Assembly: GCA_040003255.1 (NCBI GenBank)
Contig: JBDUCV010000066.1
Coordinates: 1 to 11,776 of the forward strand
Length of the DNA stretch: 11,776 nucleotides
Direction of reading: 5' to 3'
DNA from: JBDUCV01 sp040003255
Lineage (GTDB): Bacteria > Actinomycetota > Actinomycetes > Mycobacteriales > Jatrophihabitantaceae
The notes below the pieces were generated by a model. That model made no database searches. It saw only the letters and a list, made by a program, of their open reading frames with translations, and was not told the DNA's origin. A program made the position numbers and the translations under genes. Below are positions 6,788 through 11,776 of the stretch, piece by piece. Every line of letters begins with the position of its first letter. Position 1 is the first letter of the stretch.

Positions 6788-7381
6788 TCATGACGGTACC
6801 AGCCGACCGGCGGCAGCTGCTGCCGGACAGCGTCCCTCCGGTCGCCCACATGCCTTTTGGTCGCACAGCCGGCACAACCACCCAGCTGCGGGTTCCTCGC
6901 CGCTTGCGCGATCGGCAAGCCGCTCGACGACGAGCGCCGCGACCAACCGCTCGGCCAGTAACTCCAAGCTGGCACGGTCGTCCACGGCGAGCTGGCCCAA
7001 CACGTCAGCGACGGCATCGGCCCGGGTCATGCTGATCCGCCGCGCGACCGCACGTCCCGCACGTGTCAGGACCAGCGCCAGCGAACGGCGATCTGCGCCC
7101 GCTCGCCGCTCGACGAGCCCCTCGGCGACGAGCCGGTCGACTAGGCGCACCGCACCGGACGGTGTCAAGCCGACCACCCGTCTCAGGTCGTCCATCGAGC
7201 CACCGCGCAGTGACTGAGACAGCATCACCAACGCGGCTGGAGCCGCACCCGTCTGCCCAGACACCAGCTCGGTCGCCTTCCTCACCCGGTCAGAAAGCGC
7301 CATTGCCACAGCTGCGAGCAGGTTTCCCAGCCGCAGATCCCGCGAGCTGGCCGTCTGGTCAGATGTAGCTGGCGGACTCAC
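6788..7381 (-). CDS. MarR family transcriptional regulator with C-terminal four-cysteine cluster
   Basis: A 197-aa winged-helix regulator. The DNA-binding core spans about residues 50-115: AAPAALVMLSQSLRGGSMDDLRRVV, then the recognition helix GLTPSGAVRLVDRLVAEGLV and the wing RRAGADRRSLALVLTRAGR. Dimerisation helices flank it. The C-terminus carries GWLCRLCDQKACGRPEGRCP, with Cys at 170, 173, 178 and 185 (CX2CX4CX6C), a likely metal or redox site and unusual for MarR. The GTG at 7381 is chosen because a TATCGT -10 box ends 7 nt before it (leaderless); GTG at 7390 is possible, and longer forms would run through the operator. It is divergent from the DUF3224 gene and probably represses both through the 17-bp inverted repeat between them. 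The ligand is unknown. Confidence 0.85.
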   Translation of the reverse strand: MSPPATSDQTASSRDLRLGNLLAAVAMALSDRVRKATELVSGQTGAAPAALVMLSQSLRGGSMDDLRRVVGLTPSGAVRLVDRLVAEGLVERRAGADRRSLALVLTRAGRAVARRISMTRADAVADVLGQLAVDDRASLELLAERLVAALVVERLADRASGEEPAAGWLCRLCDQKACGRPEGRCPAAAAAGRLVPS

Positions 7382-7388
7382 GTCACCC

Positions 7389-7396
7389 ACGATAAC
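7389..7396. promoter_or_regulatory. Overlapping divergent -10 boxes of marR and the DUF3224 gene
   Basis: On the minus strand TATCGT (7394-7389) lies 7 nt before the marR GTG at 7381. On the plus strand GATAAC (7391-7396) is a 4-of-6 match to TATAAT, placed to start transcripts near 7403 for the gene at 7429. The two boxes share bases, so one bound regulator could block both. No strong -35 box is seen on either side. Confidence 0.35.
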
Positions 7397-7397
7397 G

Positions 7398-7414
7398 TGT
7401 GTGTGACACACACA
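7398..7414. promoter_or_regulatory. Inverted repeat, probable MarR operator
   Basis: TGTGTGTG-A-CACACACA is a perfect 8-bp inverted repeat with a 1-bp centre, within the 47-bp gap between the divergent marR and DUF3224 genes. It abuts the marR -10 box and covers the likely start of the plus-strand transcript. Size, symmetry and place fit a MarR dimer site; binding is inferred. Confidence 0.6.
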
Positions 7415-7428
7415 ACAGAGGAGCCGAG

Positions 7429-7821
7429 ATGGGCGATTCGTTGAACGCCACGTTTGAAGTCGCATCCTGGGACGAAACAACGGTGGACGAGGGTGCTGAC
7501 CTGGGCAAGATCACCAGGGCAAGCGTTACCCGTCGCTACCAGGGGGGCGTGAACGGCGAGTCGGTAACCGAGTGGCTGATGGCCTACCGACTGGATGGGA
7601 CCGCCACGTTCGTCGGGATCGAACGAGTCCGCGGCTCGGTCGGCGGCCGCGACGGCACCCTCGTGCTGCAACACGTCGGCGAATACACCGACGGAGTTGC
7701 GCGCGCCGCGCTCACGGTGCTGCCCGATTCCGGGACCGGCGCGCTGGCCGGCGTCACCGGCGAAGGTCGATTCACGGCCGACCCGAAAGGATCGGTGACC
7801 CTCGACCTCGGCTTTGCGTGA
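7429..7821 (+). CDS. DUF3224 domain-containing protein
   Basis: A 130-aa soluble protein of the DUF3224 family, small beta-rich proteins thought to resemble the allene-oxide-cyclase-like barrel. Family marks are the opening LNATFEVASWDETTVDE, then TRRYQGGVNGES, FVGIERVRGSVGGRDGTLVLQHVGEY and the closing GTGALAGVTGEGRFTADP. There is no signal peptide or membrane segment. The ATG at 7429 is chosen because GAGGAG lies 5 nt before it; an upstream ATG at 7399 would begin inside the operator. It is divergent from the Cys-cluster MarR gene, which probably controls it. The 17-bp gap to the convergent MerR gene holds no obvious terminator. The biochemical role of the family is not established. Confidence 0.82.
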   Translation: MGDSLNATFEVASWDETTVDEGADLGKITRASVTRRYQGGVNGESVTEWLMAYRLDGTATFVGIERVRGSVGGRDGTLVLQHVGEYTDGVARAALTVLPDSGTGALAGVTGEGRFTADPKGSVTLDLGFA

Positions 7822-7838
7822 CCCGCACGAAGATTGCG

Positions 7839-8411
7839 TCAGGCGGTGGCGGAGCGCTGCTTGCGGCGGCGGGCCAGCTCATCGTTGCTTGCGGCGGCAG
7901 ACGGCAAAGGTGAGACGTCCGCGCCGTCAGTCCGCTCGCTGGGCAGCTGCGCCAGCGAGCCGACCAGTTCGCGCAGCGCCCCACTCACCGCGATGCCAAA
8001 TACGCCCTGGCCGCCCCGCAGCAGGTCAACCACTTCCTCTGACGAGGTGCACTCATATACCGTCGTGCCGTCAGAAAGCAGCGTGATCCGGGCGAGGTCC
8101 TCGACGCCGCGGGCCCGCAGGTGATCGACGGCCGTGCGGATGTTGTGCAACGAGACGCCGGTGTCGAGCAGTCGCTTGACGACCTTCAACACCAAAATGT
8201 CCTTGAACGAATAGAGCCGCTGGCTTCCTGAGCCGGTGGCCGATCGAACCGACGGCGCTACCAGGTCGGTGCGGGCCCAGTAGTCCAGCTGGCGGTAAGT
8301 GATGCCGGCGGCGGAACACGCGGTAGGTCCGCGGTAGCCGACGTGCTCGTCGGGAGTCGGTGCCGGGTCGGCAAACAGGGTGCCCTGCTGCGGCGTGCGC
8401 TCGTCAGCCAT
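7839..8411 (-). CDS. MerR family regulator, Rv1830-like
   Basis: A 190-aa cytosolic DNA-binding protein. The MerR HTH and wing occupy about residues 25-100: GYRGPTACSAAGITYRQLDYW, ARTDLVAPSVRSATGSGSQRLYSFKDILVLKVVKRLLDTG as the wing and second helix, then SLHNIRTAVDHLRARG. The middle segment TLLSDGTTVYECTSSEEVVDLLRGGQGVFGIAV is typical of the Rv1830 group. In Mycobacterium tuberculosis this gene (resR) influences growth recovery after drug exposure and cell division. There is no Cys pair for metal sensing and the effector is unknown. GGAGG lies 10 nt before the ATG at 8411. A good promoter with an inverted repeat sits upstream. It follows the nuclease gene in the same order as in mycobacteria. 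Confidence 0.9.
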   Translation of the reverse strand: MADERTPQQGTLFADPAPTPDEHVGYRGPTACSAAGITYRQLDYWARTDLVAPSVRSATGSGSQRLYSFKDILVLKVVKRLLDTGVSLHNIRTAVDHLRARGVEDLARITLLSDGTTVYECTSSEEVVDLLRGGQGVFGIAVSGALRELVGSLAQLPSERTDGADVSPLPSAAASNDELARRRKQRSATA

Positions 8412-8491
8412 TCGGGTTGCGCCTCCTATTCCGACCTAGCTCTTGCCGAGCTGCCTATCGCGAATTGCACGGACGGGATTCCCTCGGCCTC

Positions 8492-8523
8492 CCGACGGTA
8501 TGGCCGGACCGACCGTCGGTCAA
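8492..8523 (-). promoter_or_regulatory. Sigma-A-type promoter of the Rv1830-like gene with an embedded inverted repeat
   Basis: TTGACC (8523-8518), 17 nt, TACCGT (8500-8495): a near-ideal housekeeping promoter on the minus strand, with the start near 8488 and a leader of about 75 nt. CCGACGGT (8519-8512) and ACCGTCGG (8499-8492) form a perfect 8-bp inverted repeat 12 nt apart that overlaps both boxes. MerR proteins often bind between -35 and -10, so autoregulation is plausible but unproven. Confidence 0.65.
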
Positions 8524-8535
8524 CGCGACGCGCGG

Positions 8536-8558
8536 GGACCACTAGAAACTAGTGACCC
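8536..8558 (-). other. Hairpin between the nuclease gene and the Rv1830-like promoter
   Basis: GGGTCACTAG, loop TTT, CTAGTGGTCC: a 10-bp stem including two G-U pairs, whose core CACTAG/CTAGTG is perfect. It begins 42 nt past the nuclease stop and ends just before the next promoter. No U-run follows, so it may be a transcript 3' end or a weak terminator. A protein-binding palindrome is the alternative. Confidence 0.4.
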
Positions 8559-8599
8559 TCATCCTGAGGTACAGCCTCTGCGGTCGAGTGCAGGCCAGT

Positions 8600-9070
8600 T
8601 CAGCTGCCGGACGCGAAGTCCTCGGGCGTGACATTGTCGAGGAATTCCCGAAACTTCTCGACCTCGTCCTCCTGCTCGTCGGGGATCTCGATCCCGGCCG
8701 CGTCCAACACCGAGTCGGCACCCAAGATCGCGACATCGCAGCGCAGCGCGAGGGCGATAGCGTCCGAGGGGCGGGCGCTGACCGCGACGCCGCCGGTGAA
8801 ACGCAACTCGGCGTAGAACACGTCGTCACGCAATTCGGTGATATGGACGGCCTCGAGGTTGACCCCGAGAGAAGTGATCACATCGCGCAACAGGTCGTGG
8901 GTCAACGGCCGCAGCGTCTGCACACCCTGCTGTTGGAAGGCGATTGCCGAAGCCTCGACGGCGCCGATCCAGATGGGGAGGTAGCGCACGCCGTCCTCTT
9001 CGCGCAGCAGCACGACCGGTTGATTTGCCGGTACCTCGACGCGAACCCCTACGACTCGCAACGGATGCAC
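8600..9070 (-). CDS. Bifunctional nuclease (BFN/DUF151) family protein, Rv1829-like
   Basis: A 156-aa BFN-domain protein; the plant founding member has RNase and DNase activity, and the mycobacterial ortholog Rv1829 sits in the same gene order. Visible family features are RVVGVRVEVPANQPVVLLRE at the N-terminus, RYLPIWIGAVEASAIAFQQQG, RPLTHDLLRDVI and VSARPSDAIALALRCDV, followed by an acidic tail (DEQEDEVEKFREFLDNVTPEDF). The GTG at 9070 is preferred over the ATG at 9097 because TAGCGT ends 7 nt before it and the start then lies four codons before RVVG, as in the mycobacterial protein. No ribosome binding site is present, suggesting a leaderless mRNA. Nuclease activity is a family inference. 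Confidence 0.88.
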   Translation of the reverse strand: MHPLRVVGVRVEVPANQPVVLLREEDGVRYLPIWIGAVEASAIAFQQQGVQTLRPLTHDLLRDVITSLGVNLEAVHITELRDDVFYAELRFTGGVAVSARPSDAIALALRCDVAILGADSVLDAAGIEIPDEQEDEVEKFREFLDNVTPEDFASGS

Positions 9071-9077
9071 GGCCTCG

Positions 9078-9083
9078 ACGCTA
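9078..9083 (-). promoter_or_regulatory. -10 box of the BFN nuclease gene (leaderless)
   Basis: TAGCGT on the minus strand is followed by 7 nt (CGAGGCC) and GTG at 9070. This is the same spacing as upstream of the HAD and marR genes. No -35 box is clear. Confidence 0.4.
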
Positions 9084-9150
9084 CACGCTTGATGCACGGC
9101 TTTGCCGGGTCGGCGCGGGCGTCGCGGCCGGTGTCTTGCGACCCGTTCGA

Positions 9151-9900
9151 TCAGCCGGCTGCGACGTCTCGCAGCCCGATCTGGACGAGGGCGGCATGCA
9201 GGCGTACAGACAACGCCGCAAGTTCCCGAACCGTCTCTTCGGCGCGTGCTCTGGCGTCCGCACCGCGCTGTTTGGCCATCGGCCCGACGACCTGCGAGAA
9301 CAGTCCGATCTCGCGCTCGGCCGCGGTGCGGAACGCCCGCAGGTGCCGGCCCTCGAGGCCGTACCGCGACATCTCGACGACAACCTGGCCAATCACCAGC
9401 GCATCGTCGTCGTAGCGGCCGCCAGATCGGGCCGTGATCAATCCGAACTGTTCCAGCTCACGCAGTTGGTCACCGGTCAGGCCGGTGGAGTTGAGCAGCT
9501 CGGCCCGGGACATGCGCAGCGTCGGCTTAGTGGGACGGAAGTGCTCAGCGGTCGGCGCGTTGTCGGCGATCGCAAGGTGCGTCACCCGCGGCAAGCCACC
9601 TGCGTCCGGCGGGACCAACCCACGGTCGATCGCGTCAAGCTGGTCCTTGATCACCCGCAGCGGCAGGTAGTGGTCGCGCTGCTGAGCGAGGACGTAACGC
9701 AGTCGTGCGACATCACCGGGTGAGAACTTGCGGTATCCGGACGGGGTACGGTCCGGCCGCACCAGCCCCTCCGTTTCGAGAAAGCGGATCTTGCTGATGG
9801 TGATGTCGGGAAACTCGCCGCGCAGCTGGGTCAGGACCTCGCCGATCGACAGCGCGCCCCGGGCTGCGCTATTCGCCGCGGCGGGCGTCGGGGAACTCAT
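9151..9900 (-). CDS. ftsR: MerR family regulator FtsR (Rv1828-like)
   Basis: A 249-aa cytosolic regulator. The MerR HTH and wing span about residues 16-90: LSIGEVLTQLRGEFPDITIS, KIRFLETEGLVRPDRTPSGY, RKFSPGDVARLRYVLAQQRD and YLPLRVIKDQLDAIDRG. The C-terminal part (LRMSRAELLNSTGLTGDQLRELEQFGLI, then helices with VVVEMSRYGLEGRHLRAFRT) is the second domain seen in the Rv1828/FtsR group. In Corynebacterium the ortholog activates ftsZ and is needed for normal division; the same role is inferred here. Its ATG overlaps the garA stop by 4 bp (ATGA), so the two are translationally coupled. The order garA, ftsR, nuclease, MerR matches mycobacteria. Confidence 0.92.
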   Translation of the reverse strand: MSSPTPAAANSAARGALSIGEVLTQLRGEFPDITISKIRFLETEGLVRPDRTPSGYRKFSPGDVARLRYVLAQQRDHYLPLRVIKDQLDAIDRGLVPPDAGGLPRVTHLAIADNAPTAEHFRPTKPTLRMSRAELLNSTGLTGDQLRELEQFGLITARSGGRYDDDALVIGQVVVEMSRYGLEGRHLRAFRTAAEREIGLFSQVVGPMAKQRGADARARAEETVRELAALSVRLHAALVQIGLRDVAAG

Positions 9901-10412
9901 GTCTCGCCTGACCCGACCCCGGCCCGGACCGCGGCCGTGAGATAAACCAGGCGGAACTTGCCGATCTGCACCTCGTCACCGCCCACAAGCGCCACGGCGT
10001 CGCCCCGTTCCCGGTTGACGTAGGTGCCGTTCAGCGAGCCGACGTCGTGCACGGTGTAGCCAGCGCCCTCGCGGCGGAACTCAGCGTGCCGGCGAGACAC
10101 GGTGACATCGTCGAGAAAGATGTCGCTGTCGGGATGACGCCCGGCCGTGGTCACGTCCTGGTCGAGCAAGAACCGGCTCCCAGCGTTGGGCCCACGCTTG
10201 ACGACGAGAAGCGCCGACCCAGGCGCAAGTGCGTCGATCGCGCCCTGGTGCGCTTCGGCAGAAAAGTCACCGTCCGCTTCGGACACAGTTCCAGTCACGA
10301 TGCTGGTCGTGTCAGGCCCGCTGGCGTACGCGGTGCCGGGTAGCTCAGCTCCGCAGCTCACACAGAAGCGACTGCCCGGGGAATTCTCGGTGCCACATGC
10401 GGTACAGAACAC
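9897..10412 (-). CDS. garA: GarA/OdhI FHA-domain metabolic switch with N-terminal zinc ribbon
   Basis: A 171-aa cytosolic regulator. In mycobacteria and corynebacteria the family inhibits 2-oxoglutarate dehydrogenase and tunes glutamate enzymes until Ser/Thr kinases phosphorylate a TT motif. The FHA domain (about residues 64-160) is nearly identical to GarA: GSALLVVKRGPNAGSRFLLD, AGRHPDSDIFLDDVTVSRRH (Arg92, Ser106, His109) and SLNGTYVNRE (Asn128). The N-terminus differs: MFCTACGTENSPGSRFCVSC is a zinc ribbon (Cys 3, 6, 17, 20). DTTSIV follows, with Thr35/Thr36 in place of the mycobacterial ETTS site. The GTG at 10412 is chosen because AGGAAGG lies 8 nt before it and the zinc ribbon then starts at once; ATG at 10454 is the alternative. 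Downstream ftsR overlaps by 4 bp. Confidence 0.94.
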   Translation of the reverse strand: MFCTACGTENSPGSRFCVSCGAELPGTAYASGPDTTSIVTGTVSEADGDFSAEAHQGAIDALAPGSALLVVKRGPNAGSRFLLDQDVTTAGRHPDSDIFLDDVTVSRRHAEFRREGAGYTVHDVGSLNGTYVNRERGDAVALVGGDEVQIGKFRLVYLTAAVRAGVGSGET

Positions 10413-10537
10413 GCGCGGTGCCTTCCTGTGCGAGTCGGTGCCGCGAGGCGCCATGCGACTGGACGAAGGCGATCTGCAGGACTTCGCCCAGACGTGACTG
10501 GACCTTGCGTTGGCGCCGGGACGGGGCCGGTCTGGCG

Positions 10538-10567
10538 AGCGTAGAGGCGCGCCATCGAGAGGGTCAA
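10538..10567 (-). promoter_or_regulatory. Sigma-A-type promoter of garA-ftsR
   Basis: TTGACC (10567-10562), 18 nt, TACGCT (10543-10538) on the minus strand, starting 19 nt past the gcvH stop. Transcription would begin near 10531, giving a leader of about 120 nt to the GTG at 10412. This separates garA expression from gcvH. Confidence 0.6.
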
Positions 10568-10585
10568 TCCGACGCGGCGCGACAC

Positions 10586-10966
10586 TTAGCCACTTAGCGT
10601 TCCGTAGGCCGCGGCGTCGAGCAAGGCGTCGAGCTGGGTCGGGTCAGATACCTGCAACTCGACGATCCAGCCAGCGCCGTAGGGGTCGGAGTTGATGAGC
10701 TCGGGTTGTCCGTCCAGGGCGTCATTGCGTGCGCTGACCGTGCCGCCGACCGGGGCATACAGATCGGAGACGCTCTTGGTCGACTCGATCTCGCCGAAGG
10801 ACTGGCCTTGGGTGACGGTGGCCCCGACCTCGGGCAGCGACACGTAGACAACGTCACCGAGGGACTGCTGGGCATAGTCGGTGACGCCCACACGCACCGC
10901 CGCGCCGTCGATCTTCACCCACTCATGCTCGGCGGTGTACTTCAGATCGTCGGGAACTTGCGCCAT
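10586..10966 (-). CDS. gcvH: Glycine cleavage system H protein
   Basis: The lipoyl carrier of the glycine cleavage system, 126 aa, a usual length. It takes the aminomethyl group from GcvP and shuttles it to GcvT and Lpd. The opening YTAEHEWVKIDG and GVTDYAQQSLGDVVYVSLPEVG are family signatures. The lipoylation motif is FGEIESTKSVSDLYAPVGG with Lys64, and the C-terminal ELINSDPYGAGWIVELQV is intact. The ATG at 10966 is chosen because the protein then starts MAQVPDDLKYTAEHEW; the longer frame upstream does not resemble the family. A TAGGGT box (11022-11017) could give it its own promoter with a leader of about 45 nt. No glycine riboswitch is seen here, unlike gcvP. It lies next to the DUF881 gene as in mycobacteria. 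Confidence 0.96.
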   Translation of the reverse strand: MAQVPDDLKYTAEHEWVKIDGAAVRVGVTDYAQQSLGDVVYVSLPEVGATVTQGQSFGEIESTKSVSDLYAPVGGTVSARNDALDGQPELINSDPYGAGWIVELQVSDPTQLDALLDAAAYGTLSG

Positions 10967-11016
10967 CGTGGCGACCGACCTTCCGGGCTCGACGGGACAG
11001 GAGAACTCCGGCGCAG

Positions 11017-11022
11017 ACCCTA
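11017..11022 (-). promoter_or_regulatory. Possible -10 box of gcvH
   Basis: TAGGGT on the minus strand in the 93-bp gap between the DUF881 stop and gcvH. The upstream -35 region has no good match, and read-through from the DUF881 gene is equally possible. Confidence 0.25.
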
Positions 11023-11059
11023 CCGGCCGGCCACTCGAGCAGGCCGGATGCCGCACGGG

Positions 11060-11767
11060 TCAACGCGGCGACGGAGAGGCAAAATGTGGCTTGGTCGCCG
11101 CGCGGGTGGCGGTGATGTCGACGCGGCCCTGCTCAGCGACCTGAGCGTTGCCGCCTGCCGCCCGCACGGTCGCGGCCACCCCACCCGGGATGTTCAGTGC
11201 GGTGTCGAGGGTCTTCGGATCACCGATTGCTAGCACGACGTAGGGCGCCCGCTGCGGTTGCCCGTCGACGGCGATCATGCCGTCGACGACGCCGAAACTC
11301 GTTGATGTCGACACCCGCACCGAACCGAACTGGATGGCTTCGGCTCCGGCGCCGCGCAGCTCCTCCAAAACGTCGAGCAGGTCCTCGGCAGTGAGTTTGC
11401 GTTGCGGGTCGGTAATCGTCACCCGAACGCCGGGCCCAGTCGCCGGAACGGTGCCGAGCAGCACGGTCAACGCCTGCACTTCCTGTTCGGCCTGTTGCCG
11501 CGCAACGGTGTCGCGGCTCCCGCTGGCCTGCAGCTGCTGCAAGGTCGTCTGCAGCTCGGCGATCCGCTGGCGAAGCCGCTCGGCGGCGGAGTTCTGGTCA
11601 TCCAGGATGTGGATCAGGTCGTCCTCGCGGGCACCTGACAGGCTGTCCGACGAGGAATTGGTCCGCACCTGCACAGCGATGCCGAATCCGAGCAGGGCGG
11701 TGAGCAAGCCGATCGCGATGCCGGCCCGATAACGCGCGGCGGCGCTGACCCGAACCGGCTCGGCCAC
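11060..11767 (-). CDS. DUF881 membrane protein, Rv1825-like (5' end uncertain)
   Basis: A DUF881 protein of at least 235 aa, with one membrane segment near the N-terminus (about residues 13-32, GIAIGLLTALLGFGIAVQV), then a long helical, coiled-coil-prone stretch (DLIHILDDQNSAAERLRQRI to about residue 100). The extracytoplasmic DUF881 domain follows: TVPATGPGVRVTITDPQ, LTAEDLLDVLEELRGAGAEAI, RVSTSTSFGVVDGMIAVDGQ, APYVVLAIGDPKTLDTALNIPGG. Mycobacterial Rv1823/Rv1825 are the relatives and sit in the same neighbourhood; the function is not established, though clusters of this type lie near division genes. The GTG at 11767 is nine bases from the window edge and the frame stays open to it. Mycobacterial Rv1825 is longer, so the true start may lie outside. 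Confidence 0.88.
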   Translation of the reverse strand: MAEPVRVSAAARYRAGIAIGLLTALLGFGIAVQVRTNSSSDSLSGAREDDLIHILDDQNSAAERLRQRIAELQTTLQQLQASGSRDTVARQQAEQEVQALTVLLGTVPATGPGVRVTITDPQRKLTAEDLLDVLEELRGAGAEAIQFGSVRVSTSTSFGVVDGMIAVDGQPQRAPYVVLAIGDPKTLDTALNIPGGVAATVRAAGGNAQVAEQGRVDITATRAATKPHFASPSPR

Positions 11768-11776
11768 TGATTCGCG

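Noticed and set aside
7382..7480. Longer MarR starting upstream of 7390
   Set aside because: It would translate the operator and the start of the divergent gene; the added residues do not look like a MarR N-terminus.
8552..9723. Plus-strand frames over the nuclease and ftsR genes
   Set aside because: Antisense to well-recognised BFN and MerR proteins, with no motifs of their own.
10413..10454. Longer GarA starting at ATG 10454
   Set aside because: The extra residues are unlike the family and a strong AGGAAGG site sits 8 nt before the GTG at 10412, right before the zinc ribbon.

Overview
The window is an ordinary-looking but informative stretch of a GC-rich actinobacterial chromosome (Actinomycetota). 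Three things point there. The codons strongly prefer G/C in third position. The right half holds the cluster known from Mycobacterium as Rv1825 to Rv1830: DUF881 protein, gcvH, garA, ftsR-type MerR, BFN-domain nuclease and a second MerR. It also carries actinobacteria-typical families: guaB1, DUF5999, DUF3224 and an actinobacterial SLT_2 transglycosylase. The zinc-ribbon form of GarA and the DUF5999 gene argue against Mycobacterium itself; I cannot name the genus. I see no insertion sequence, prophage, CRISPR array, tRNA or rRNA.

Layout, left to right. 1-950 (-): secreted or membrane-anchored lytic transglycosylase, C-terminus cut by the window edge. 1197-2630 (-): guaB1, a CBS-containing IMPDH/GMP-reductase family enzyme. 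2689-3159 (+): small HAD phosphatase, divergent from guaB1 across 58 bp. 3382-3639 (+): small DUF5999 protein with an ECF-like promoter match upstream. 3672-6563 (-): gcvP, preceded by a single-aptamer glycine riboswitch (about 6671-6771). 6788-7381 (-): MarR regulator with a C-terminal four-cysteine cluster, divergent from 7429-7821 (+), a DUF3224 protein, with a 17-bp inverted repeat between them. 7839-8411 (-): Rv1830-like MerR. 8600-9070 (-): bifunctional nuclease. 9151-9900 (-): FtsR-like MerR. 9897-10412 (-): GarA/OdhI FHA protein. 10586-10966 (-): gcvH. 11060-11767 (-): DUF881 membrane protein, running to the right edge.

Functional picture. GcvP and GcvH are two of the four parts of the glycine cleavage system; gcvT and lpd are not here. 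gcvP looks switched by glycine through its leader RNA. GarA, next to gcvH, is in its family a phospho-switch that controls 2-oxoglutarate and glutamate metabolism. FtsR and the Rv1830-like protein are MerR regulators linked in related genera to cell division and growth, and DUF881 proteins sit in divisome-associated clusters. The right half thus couples one-carbon/nitrogen metabolism genes with growth and division regulators. The left half adds purine salvage (guaB1), a nucleic-acid or nucleotide phosphatase and a cell-wall hydrolase.

Start sites are notable: several genes (HAD, BFN nuclease, marR, guaB1) have a TANNNT -10 box 7-9 nt before a GTG/ATG and no ribosome binding site, which suggests leaderless mRNAs. 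I found no clearly undescribed system. The best leads are the Cys-cluster MarR/DUF3224 pair with its operator, the zinc-ribbon GarA, the singlet glycine riboswitch with a possible anti-Shine-Dalgarno pairing, and an inverted repeat inside the Rv1830-like promoter.
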